Below are positions 54,653-64,000 of a stretch of 64,000 nucleotides of DNA, in pieces; the stretch's first letter is position 1; every line of letters begins with the position of its first letter. A program made the position numbers and the translations under genes. Below the pieces are notes generated by a model. It saw only the letters and a program-made list of their open reading frames with translations, did no database searches and was not told the DNA's origin. Origin of the DNA: Theobroma cacao (Eukaryota > Streptophyta > Magnoliopsida > Malvales > Malvaceae); contig NC_030852.1 in assembly GCF_000208745.1 (NCBI RefSeq), positions 16,272,419 through 16,336,418 on the forward strand, read 5' to 3'.

Positions 54653-57159
54653 GCGAAATTTCAGGCCATGACCAGTGCATGGGCCTAGTGGACGTAACCC
54701 ACTAAGCCCAAGCAAGCCTCTTTACGTAATCCCGTTCACTATCCCATCAATTTTTCATCACCATTACTAGACCACCATTTGTAATTTGCAACTAGACGTA
54801 TTTTCATAATACAACATAGATACCAAAAATTTACATTCCTTTATGATATCAAAATAAGGTTATTCATAGCCATCTCATAATGGCACCATCATTCCAAACT
54901 ATACATGCATTATTAGCAAAGTGATTCCTAGAAATTTACATTTAATGTACATGTACTCATATAAAAGACTTCTGATGACTAGCGGAGTGACTTTGGTGAG
55001 GGTACGGGTTTCGAATGCCATGATACCTACCAAGAGTGAATGTAAGTGGACTCCTTAGTCTCTGTCCCAACTATCTACGAATTTGAAAACATGCAATTTA
55101 AAAGGGTGAGTATAAACTCAGTGAGTGAACATAAAAAGGGAATAAGCAATGATAAAGAATGTTTTAGAAAACATGATGCACTTACGATAAACCATGCAAC
55201 TTAGTCTAAATTTTTGGTTAAAACCCCTCATTTCAAACTTTGATTGTTTAATCCCTTAATGTTACAAAACCCATGATGAACCATAAAGTTGAATAAAATG
55301 AAAATTTTAGCAATGACATAGTAAGACAAACAAACAGAGGGTTTTCTCGCTGCAACGAAAAGGCATTCTTGGTTTGCATATGCTTTGGTTTTTCAAGCAT
55401 TTCCCACTATAGAAGTCCAATTGACACAATTTTTTGTCATTAGAAAGCTAAGAGGCTGGGATACAACTTTGATGTTTACCATTTTGCCCAGTTCTGATAA
55501 GAAGGTGGTCCAAATCTTTGTCAAAGTCAAAGCATTGCACCAGAATTTTGGAACCACTCGAGAGTTTCTCGCTACAACGAGAAGCTTCAGGAAATTTCTC
55601 GCTGTAGAGAGAACCAAGCCAGTGTAACCCCCCCTTAACTCGAGAGTTTCTCATTGCACCGAGAATGAATCTCACTGCAGTGAGAAATAGAGCAATTTAG
55701 TTAAAAGGGGTATTGTTACATCAAAAAGCCATTTTCTTGCTAAAATGAAAAGCAATTTAGGAGCAGTTAACAATGCCAACATAAAACACAATCATAATTA
55801 TTTTCATAAACTTTCTATAACATATATTTATACATAAATCATCATGCATACCATCCGCCACACTCAGCTCATGTGCACTCCCTACACGCACAATGCAATA
55901 TCATCATCATTAGCTCATGTGCACTCCTACACTGCACATAGTTGGGTCCTCATTATCACACAAAAAGAGCATCCAAAGCATAATATACATATCAATATAA
56001 TGTGAGAATGCATGAACTATTCATATTGTACATTTCATAAAAGGCTTGTTCCCCAAGTATATTTTTAAAGCAAAAACAAATGAAACTTTCAAATGATTTA
56101 TTTAAACATGTAGGCACTTCCCAAAACATTTTGAAATGCAAGTTTACTCACCGGTATTTGTTAAATCTTTACCCAACTCCAACTTCCTCTAATGGTTCAA
56201 ATGGGACGATGGGGCTTCGTTGGAACCTATCATCACATTAGCATCATAATTAACTCAATTCACATAACTATAAATTCTAAAAGCTATCTCCTAACTAGCT
56301 TCCAATTGCCATTAAATGGCTATCTATTTTCACTATCCTAATCACTCTAAAATGAATAAACAACCTTAACTACAAAACATTCACAAGTTTAATCACTAGC
56401 CATTCTCAACACTTAAAAATCAACTCTACTTAACTACTCACCTTGGTATCTTTCTAATTGAATCTTTTTCTAAGAGTTTTCAAGTTATTATAAAAGCTCT
56501 CTTTTTCTCTCTCTAAAACACCTAACTAGTGAGAGAAAGTATAGGAGTAAGACTTTTAAGGGTTTTTTTAAGGTCAATGAGTAAAAGAGTATGAAAAACC
56601 CTATAACAAGGTGTGTAAAAGCATGAAATTTGAGGTTAACATGAGAGGTTGATGGAAGCTTTGAGAAAAGCTTTCATGGAGGATGAAAGAAACATGAGTT
56701 GGGATGAGAAGAAGAAGAAGAAGTTGCTAGAGAAATGAAGAAGTTGTTGGAAAAATGATATTTATAGCTAAAGCTTATCCAAACTCTACTTAAATTATGA
56801 AAATGCCCTCAACAAGTTGGCTTGTTCTCCTCCAATCTATTGTGCAATCTTTTTACTCTTTTGACACTGGGACAAAGTCCATAATAGTCTAGAAATACTT
56901 GAGTTTACGAAAACTTAAAATTTTGACTCGAGATGAAAAATGACCATTTTGCCCCTACCTTGGAAATCATCATTATTTCTATTTCTTTCGTCACTTTATC
57001 CTTATTTTCATCATTCATTTATGCCTTAGGCCTACTTAGGCCTTAATATTGTTTGAAAGCATACTTCTAGGGGCTCACTAAGGAAATGATGAAATTACCC
57101 CTAGTCAGTCATATCGCGTCTACTTCTAGCTACGAGTCTATAAAGATCAAGGTCCCATA
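54653..57159 (-). mobile_element. Tk1 LTR, minus orientation, first bases missing
   Basis: Starts inside the family consensus at CGAAATTTCAGGCCATGACC (the terminal TGTCACGACC is missing) and ends GGTCCCATA at 57159. Module M at 55405-55535, palindromes at 55555-55690, short minisatellite near 55860-55950. It is similar to 49441-52107 along its first half. No clear TSD. It may lie within the plus LTR 53350-57352. Confidence 0.82.
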
Positions 57160-57352
57160 GTATGGCCTTTGAACAATTGTATGGATTGTAAGCCAAGGAT
57201 AATGTAATGTCTTTGAATTTGTTATGAGTATTTGATTATAAATCCCTTGGCAATTGTGTTATATGATTTCAGACTTTAAGGCTTGCTCTAATCTAGTGGG
57301 CTTGCTTGCTGAGCTCATGCGCTAGTCATAGACCCTTGGATTTGGGTCGGGG
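57160..57352 (+). repeat. Terminal fragment of a Tk-type LTR, plus orientation
   Basis: GTGGGCTTGCTTGCTGAGC then TTTGGGTCGGGGCA resembles the sense end of Tk1-type LTRs (GGCTTGCTTGGG...GGGTCGTGACA). It could be the continuation of 53350-54652 after the nested minus LTR, with an intervening deletion. Confidence 0.5.
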
Positions 57353-57612
57353 CACAATTACCTTGCATACAACCATACCATAAACCAGATTATTTTTTGC
57401 CCCTTGAACTAGATATTTAATATCTTTAAAGATGAACTGAGCAAGATCTATAAGTGTTTTTCTTTTGATATGGTGCATGAACCACATTTCCTTAATTATT
57501 ACTATAAAATGTTTAGCTCCAAATGGCCTTAGGTTATAAATAACAATAAGGTGTAGAATTCTGTCATGAAGACTCAACCTTGATGCACTATTAGGAAACT
57601 TTGCTATCAGTT
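57353..57612 (-). pseudogene. Fragment of a post-pol PF20167-like domain
   Basis: On the minus strand: LIAKFPNSASRLSLHDRILHLI, IYNLRPFGAKHFIVIIKEMWFMHHI, LIDLAQFIFKDI, NNLVYGMVVCKVI. It covers the C-terminal half of the same domain as the SireB and SireC post-pol genes (RILHYF and DLWLMEH blocks) but is diverged. The frame is open for about 85 codons and then runs into unrelated LTR sequence at 57613, so it is a fragment. It may belong to the inverted SireA-family element whose LTR is at 48606-53272. Confidence 0.7.
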
Positions 57613-57660
57613 GTTGAATTTCCTCACGCAAGTGTACGTATTGCAACAAGTAATACAGAG
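57613..57660 (+). repeat. Short LTR-like fragment
   Basis: TTGTTGAATTTCCTCACGCAAGTGTACGTATTG and the following bases resemble 4320-4375. About 50 bases only, then it changes into the next LTR. Confidence 0.45.
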
Positions 57661-60361
57661 GTAATATAATACCCGATACTTTGATATGTTGACTAATAAA
57701 GCTTATTGAATGCCAATTGAGGTTAAATAGAATGTTTAAAAATGAGTCGAAAGTGAATCAGAGCATGATAAGACCTTTTGGGTGTCAAGGAGACAAGTGA
57801 AAAATTTTAGAATAAAATAATATTAAAATATTAATATTTTATTCAGTGTCAAAATTTTTCCATGAAGGAGTATATGGTCAATCTAAGTGGGAGAGAAGAG
57901 GAACAAGGAAAATTTAGAGAAAGATGAGGTTAATGGGGCCTGCGTGTCCTTATAAATAAGGCTCGCACGGGTAAGTAAATATTTAAATATTCTGGTGATA
58001 CCGCATTAAAGCATAAACTTGATATTTTATTGATACAAGTGTTCAGGGAGAAAAATGGAAAGAAATTCGAATTAAAAGATTGTGGGAGGATACAATTTAA
58101 AAGGGTGAAAACCTTGGAGGGTAAAATGGTAATTCTTCCATTAGTGGTCAAAGCTTCCAAAAGAAGCTTTGACTCTTCATCCTTATCCAATGGTTGGTTC
58201 TTCTCTCCAGCCAAAAGATATTTTTTCCTCCACCTTCATGTTCTCAATGCCATTTTCACCCATCCAACGCCATTTTCATGCTCCCATGCCATTTCACCTT
58301 TCCACCATGCATTTGAAAAGAAAAATAGAGAGAATCGGCCAAGGAAAGAAAAGAGAAAAAAGTGAGAGGCTTGGGTAGTAAGTTATTCAAGAGTAATTAA
58401 AGAAATATCAAGTGGGTCTCAAGATTCAAGAAACATAAGGTAAGGATTTTTGTGTTTTAAGCTCATGGTTGGTTGAATCTTTGGAGAAATAATGTGTGAA
58501 CCATTTGTGGCAGCTATGGTGGCCATGGGTGTGAGGAAATTATGAATTTGGTTGGGTGAAATCCAAGCTAAAACCAAGTGATAAGCTTAATGCTACAATT
58601 TGAAGCCTATGATTGGTTTAATATGGTGAGAATGATTTTCTGCAATATATAAGGTTATGTGATGTCATGGGTATGGATGGAAGGCGATTATATTAATTGT
58701 AAGCTTAGAAATAATTGAGTGAAAGTGAGGATGATTTTGGCTGCCATATATGTGGATTATGTGTGGAAATATAAGACGAATTTGAATGAAATGGCTAGAA
58801 AAGGTTAATAGGGGTGCCAGAGTCATAATTAAGTTACTGGTAATTATAATTTAAAGAATTACACAAGTAAAGGATAAATGCAATTATGGTAAAAATGTGT
58901 CAAGATATAAGTTAATTGAATAAGGATTCATGATTGAAGGAAAAAGAGAAGTAGAAACGATCTGCACTAAAAATATTGAATTTGGATTGTTGCTAGGAAG
59001 TGCAAAAGTAAAGATAGTAGACTGTGGTGGCGTGCCGGAGGAAATAACGAATGATCGGCAAGTAGAAATAGCTTGATAAGCCTCCGAACTAATAGCGATG
59101 TAATATCCCACTATCGTAAGGTGAGTGTACTTGCATTAAAATATTTTGGGATAATTGCATATGTGTTTAATCAAATCACCTGAAATGTTTTATCGGACCT
59201 TTCTTTAAAACGTGCATGGGAACAAGCCCTTGATGAAATGTTTTTATGTGGTAAAATATGTGATATAATAAAACCATGTGTTCCTATGTTATGTGGATAT
59301 GTGTGTTATGCTTTGAGTGATAATGCTGTATAATAGCTAAAACTGTGCACGTGCAGTGCTAGAGTGCACGTGACAGTGCCGGTGGTGTGCGGTGTGGGAA
59401 TGCACATGTCGATAATGACGCGGGTGAGAGTGCGTGTGATGATATTGAAATATGCGTGTAGGGAGTGCACATGATGATATTGAAATGTGTGTGTAGAGAG
59501 TGCACATGATGATATTAAATAGTGTACATGATGATATTTAAATGTGCGTGTAAGGAGTGCACATGATAATATTGAAATATGAGTGCACATGATGAAATTG
59601 AAATGTGCGTGTAGGGAGTGCACATGAGCTAAGTAAGGCGGCGGTGGTGTACATGTATATATATATATATATATATGCTATAGACAAGTTATGAAAATAA
59701 AAAATGTGATTGTACTATATGCTATAGAATGCCTTTCCGTTGCAGCGAGATTCGCTCTGCTATGCTTGCCTTGCTTGAATTTTCTAAATGTTTTAAAATG
59801 AGTTGAAAAATAGCACGGCATCGAGTTTTTTTGATAATATATAAAACTGCATTGTTTTTACATAAGTGCATCATGTTTTCGAAAAGCTCTCCGTATTGTT
59901 TGCTTATTCCCTTCCTATGTTCACTCACTAGGTTTATACTCACTCTTTTTTTAACTTCATGTTTTCAGATTCGGAGGTAGTTGGGACCTAGATTGAAATG
60001 TCCATTTGTATTCGCCATTTGGTAGCTACCAGGATATCCTGTAACAGCACCCACACCTAGAGTCACTCCGCCGATAGTCAAGGTCTCTTGTCAGTGTATA
60101 TATTTACTGAAATGTAAATTATGAGATTGTTATGCACTCTGTTTGTTGATTGATTACCCCTGTCGAGTAGGGTTGAAGAATGATAACCCTATTTTAGGAA
60201 TGTTATATATATATACTTGGTTCTCACAGTCTAATTTTGAAAGAACATTAATTAGAAATTTTGAGTCATAAATCTTAAAGAGAGAGAGGCTTGCTTGGGT
60301 CTGGTGGGCTATGCCTATTAGGCCCTTGCTCCAATCATGGCTCGGGAATTGGGCTGTGACA
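57661..60361 (+). mobile_element. Tk-type 5' LTR of a related family
   Basis: Left boundary approximate (TAATACCCGATAC near 57664). The first 1.45 kb is unlike Tk1. From about 59119 (GTGAGTGTACTTGCATT) to the end it follows Tk1: AAGCCCTTGATGAAATG, minisatellite, (TA)n at 59655-59676, GTTGCAGCGAGATTCG, TTCACTCACTAGGTTTATACTC, GGCTTGCTTGGG, GGGCTGTGACA. A tRNA-Met PBS follows directly, which proves orientation. Frames at 58030-58378 have no domain and lie in a C/T-rich stretch. Confidence 0.75.
59340..59640 (+). repeat. GTGTAGGGAGTGCACATGATGATATTGAA minisatellite
   Basis: Six to seven irregular units with GGAGTGCACATGATGATATT spaced about 28-40 bases apart. Same place as the arrays in Tk1 LTRs but a different unit, so it evolved separately. 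A 105-codon minus-strand frame across it is an artefact of the repeat. Confidence 0.8.
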
Positions 60362-60365
60362 AACT

Positions 60366-60376
60366 TGGTATCAGAA
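60366..60376 (+). other. Primer binding site, initiator tRNA-Met type
   Basis: TGGTATCAGAA, four bases after the LTR end TGTGACA, matches TGGTATCAGAGC at its first ten positions. Typical of chromovirus-type Ty3/gypsy elements. Confidence 0.82.
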
Positions 60377-63356
60377 CTTAGGTTTAGTCAAGTCCTAGGA
60401 ACTTTTGTGTCAGTCAGCGAAGTTATCGGAGTTAGTGTAGAGTATTGTTTATGATTTGTGATTGCAGCACAAGTCATAGACAAAAAGGTTATATGAACTA
60501 CTATTCCTAGTAACCTACCTATTACTAACGTCATATAAAGGTTATAAGTGGTGCTGTTGTCTGGGTTTGAGATGCCACCCGAGACACAAACTGTTGTCAA
60601 AAAGATTTTAAAGCAAATGCTCTTAATGAACGGGTACTATAATGACGTATCCCTTCGACAAAGGATGGAGGAAAGTGGAGCTGGACTAATAGGACCGTAA
60701 TAACTTACTCATTTGGTGAAACTATACTTTGAGCCCATGATTGTCAATGGGAGGAAAATTAGATGACTATGGATTGTATTTGAGATCAATATAAAGGAGC
60801 CATGCGATAATAGTACTAAGGGGCGTAATTTGACTGGAATGAATAGTGATTGTTGTAATTCACTTAGAGTTTATAAATCTAAGCATTGAGGGAGGTGTCA
60901 ACCAATACTTATGTGCACGGGGGTAAGTGCACTATGTTAATTGAGCTTGTCAGGCCCATATATATAAATGGTGTTGGGTTTTCGAAATATTTTATATGCG
61001 AATATGTGTTGAATATGTATGCAACAGCTTAGAGAGAGTTGGTTTTGATTTCAACTAAGTGACTGTCAGATCTCAAGATTTGATTTGACCCATTATGGTT
61101 ATACTTATAAGTACATGAATCAACCCAAGGGTGAAAATCAGTGATTGTTATAAATAATGTTTAGTAATCAAGTAAAAGGCTAGTAAACAAATCTACTTTA
61201 AAGATGAGCTTGAATTTTGCTATGCTTAGCGTGAAGCTAAAGGATTAAAAGACTGGTTGTGGATTTAGTAGTTTGAAGTTAAATGACTTAGAAATGTTGA
61301 TTTTAGTCTAAATGCCATAGGGAGATCTATATTTGAGCTTGATATACAAATTGCTTTAAAGATTAATTTAGGAGTTTATTTGGATTAGTATGCAAACTAT
61401 GATGAAAATGATTAGACTTGAATTTGATTTCTCCAAAGGTAGGGATTTAGAAGATGTTGATTTTTTGATATGCTCTATGAGGGAGTTTCTGTATCCTAAG
61501 TTAAGAAACTTTGATCTTATGGTCGCAAAGGTAAGATACAATAATTAAGTAAATTATTCACTTTATATATGTAATGGGTTGAGAACTGAAGAGTAAAGTC
61601 AAGATCTCGACGGTAAGTGGTGTACAATTTGATATATACGTAACTAAGAGTTATTGGGAGACAATTACTTAATCAAATTGTACTAAATGTTATGGTAAAG
61701 GAATATGATTGTTAGTAATGAAATATGCCTAAACGACGATTTTGGCATACCACAAAAGGTGAAATAGATATGTTGAAATTAATGTTCTGATTGCGTATTT
61801 GTGATAGAAAATTTGTTTTGCAAATTATGGTTTCCATGATCATGAAATATATGAAGGTTATCAATATATAGGGATATACTTGAATGTGGTATATTTTGTG
61901 ATTCACATGCATAATGTGGAAGGAGATATTCTATGGAGGAATTTAGTCTCATTGGTGGTTACATGATTATAAGTTTGGCATGAGATTGAAAATGCCCTAG
62001 CATATATGTGGAATGCATTGAGATAGGCTAAAGGCCCTATATACATCAACAAAGCCATTAAAATGAATGATAGGTGAAATAAGGATATTGTTATAACAAA
62101 CATAAGAAGCTTAAGGATAATTAATGCAAATATACTAAGTTAGTTTGGTTCGGTTCGAAATAAGAGTAAGAACACCTTGAAAGATCTTAAAATAATGCCC
62201 ACTAGGGTCAATGAGCTAAAATGTTATCTGGCATACATTGAATTGTTAAAGTTATGAGTGGCTTTGAAATTAAGCTTTTGATTATTTAGATCCTCAACAA
62301 AATCTTATTAAAGGAAGTGTTTAAGCGTTTTAGGAAGTGTATCGAAAAGCATAAGAACAATATACTAGTTCGACTTACCATGAGAGCTCGAATTTGGATG
62401 GCCATAAGTGGCTTGTGAATAATCAAGCAGTGTATAAGTATATGCTCATAAAAGGGAGCTATGATTGGTATATAAAGGTGGGACCTTAGAATTTCATTGT
62501 CATAGTTATGAGATTATATTTTTGTATAATATGATATAGTGTAGAACTTCATCGGTGAGAAAGTGTTCATTGCCTTAGGCATTGAACTATAAGTCATGGG
62601 CTTTCTTCCACATTGTGGACACCCTAATGAGATAAATTCGAGAAATTTCTCACACTAAGAAAACATTAAAGTTCAAAGAACAAATGGCTATAATAGTCAA
62701 GTTGGGGCTCATGACTGATATGCAACATAAGTATAAAGATATGTTGCAAATATAAGAATTCCTAGAAATATTGGTCTAAGGCAATGATTATCCTGCCATT
62801 ATGCAGACCTGATGAAGTTATGGTCTCGATATACTGTAGACGCAAGGCATAAATTGTGAAACACACTTTTTTCCCCCCACAAGGTTCGAATTTATTTTGA
62901 CTAATTATCAAGGTAAAGTGCCTGATAAGGGTAGGCAAAGGTTGAATTGTGTTATGAATGTTTAGAAAATGAGGGTGATATGGTTTGATTAAATAATACT
63001 ACCCTTGGTGAGGGAATAGAAATATGCTACAGAAATTGTAGAGATCCACTTATAAAGAGTTAATGATTTGAGATTTTAAGTAATCCTATACGAGCAAAGA
63101 CTTTGGTAATGAGTTATGACTTAGAGGCATGATAATAGAATATAAATTATGGCTAAGAAAAGTCGACTTTTAAGATACGTGGTGCTTGGGGATGATGTCA
63201 ACTAGTGATTGACTCTAATATGAAAATAGAACACATAGATCGGTTTTGAGTATTCCCCTCATGATGGTGAGCATGATTCTATTAAATGTAAGAGGAGATG
63301 ATTTTAAATTAAATTTGACTGCTATTTTAATATTACAAGTGGTTTATTGAACTTGT
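60377..63356 (+). mobile_element. Unrecognised interior downstream of the PBS
   Basis: ATGCCACCCGAGACACAAAC at 60572, a typical chromovirus gag start (MPPETQ), begins a frame that stops by 60700. Beyond it I recognise no gag, protease, RT or integrase motif on either strand, and no frame over about 70 codons. AT-rich, no clear repeat to the rest of the window. It could be a very old interior, a non-autonomous filler, or unrelated DNA joined to the LTR. Confidence 0.5.
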
Positions 63357-64000
63357 TGTCACGACCCAAATTCCGAGCCATGACCAGCGCATGGGTCCAA
63401 TGGACGTAATCCACTAAACCCAAGCAAGCCTATTATTTATCTTATTTATAATTCCATCTATTATCACTAAGTCATATTTCATAACTTTGAATCAAAATAG
63501 TGATATACATTGCCAACTCGTACTGGCATTACTCATTTAAAATTTACATTAAGTTCATCTATACATAACAAAATAATACTCGACTTCCAACGGAGGAACT
63601 GGGATGAATATACAGCTACCGAATGCCGAGACACCTACCAAAAGATGGACATAGGTCTACAAGGACACCTCGTCTTAATTATCGACTGCCTCGTGATCTG
63701 AAAACATGAATTTTTATAAAACATGAGTACAATACTCAGTGAGTGAATATTAGAAGGGAACAAGCAATCTCAACCAGGAAATTTGACAATCATGATGCGT
63801 CAGTTGAAAATAAAGCCATTTTCATCTAACTACTATTCCAAACCCTTTTTCCCTTACCTAGAAATTTATTACGCATTCAAGGATTAAACATCCTTGAATT
63901 TACACCGATCCTTCTAGCAAAGTAGTAAAACTGACGATTATTTACAAATTGTCACACAATAAGGGTTTCACAACCCGTACGATTCATATATGCATATGTA
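63357..64000 (-). mobile_element. Tk1 LTR, cut by the right window edge
   Basis: TGTCACGACCCAAATTCCGAG and the next 640 bases follow the minus-oriented Tk1 copies, for example GAATGCCGAGACACCTACC and CTCAGTGAGTGAA. The left flank CTTGT would be the TSD; its partner is outside the window. Confidence 0.85.

Noticed and set aside
57326..57352. Extension of the post-pol domain frame to 57326
   Set aside because: The last codons read into LTR sequence; domain homology stops near 57353.
58030..58378. 111- and 69-codon frames, possible small gene
   Set aside because: Inside an LTR, no domain, low-complexity C/T-rich and A/G-rich sequence.
59306..59623. 105-codon minus-strand frame
   Set aside because: Direct product of the LTR minisatellite.

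Overview
This 64 kb window is AT-rich plant nuclear DNA, almost certainly from a dicot, made of nested and decayed LTR retrotransposons. I find no host protein gene, no tRNA or rRNA gene, no CRISPR array and no prokaryotic signal. Evidence: paired LTRs, primer binding sites matching plant initiator-Met and (degenerate) Asp tRNAs, polypurine tracts, 5-bp target-site duplications (TSDs), and gag, protease, integrase, RT and RNase H motifs in stop-riddled frames. The species cannot be fixed from the sequence.

Working names. Tk1 is a large-LTR (about 2.5 kb) Ty3/gypsy family, probably chromovirus/Tekay-like, with sense ends TGTGAGACC...TCGTGACA; it occurs mostly as solo LTRs. Tk2 is a related family whose complete solo LTR is 2,959 bp. 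SireA, SireB and SireC are Ty1/copia Sirevirus-like elements. Ath is an Athila-like Ty3/gypsy group.

Layout. 1-1636: Tk2 LTR cut by the window edge. 1637-4160: Ath deletion derivative (LTR, PBS, gag, remnants of pol). 4621-16354: minus-strand SireC with its 3' LTR, a post-pol (env-position) gene and part of pol. A Tk1 solo LTR (7806-13224, TSD ATCGT) splits the post-pol gene and itself carries a Tk2 solo LTR (8983-11941, TSD CCATC). 16355-30755: Ath mosaic with LTRs in both orientations, a Tk1 solo LTR (18280-20800, TSD TATAT) with a foreign segment near its start, a roughly 1.5 kb tandem duplication, a LINE-like insert, a post-pol domain gene and an integrase/RNase H remnant. 30890-53290: SireA, with gag interrupted by the complete SireB (33323-48485, TSD AAAAA). 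SireB carries two Tk1 solo LTRs, one inside the first gag zinc knuckle (35371-37832, TSD AACCT) and one just after pol (41713-44215, TSD AAAAC). SireA gag then runs into an inverted SireA LTR that is itself interrupted by a Tk1 LTR. 53350-64000: Tk1 LTRs in both orientations, a fragment of the post-pol domain, a related LTR followed by a PBS, 3 kb of unrecognised interior, and the start of another Tk1 LTR.

The TSDs give a relative order: SireA first, SireB into SireA, then Tk1 into SireB; likewise SireC, then Tk1, then Tk2. The points most worth follow-up are the post-pol gene with a putative plant transposon domain (PF20167-like by my reading) in both copia and gypsy elements, a roughly 130-bp module shared between LTR families in both orientations, family-specific palindrome clusters in LTRs, and the strong excess of solo LTRs. 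I did not find a convincing new host or defence system.
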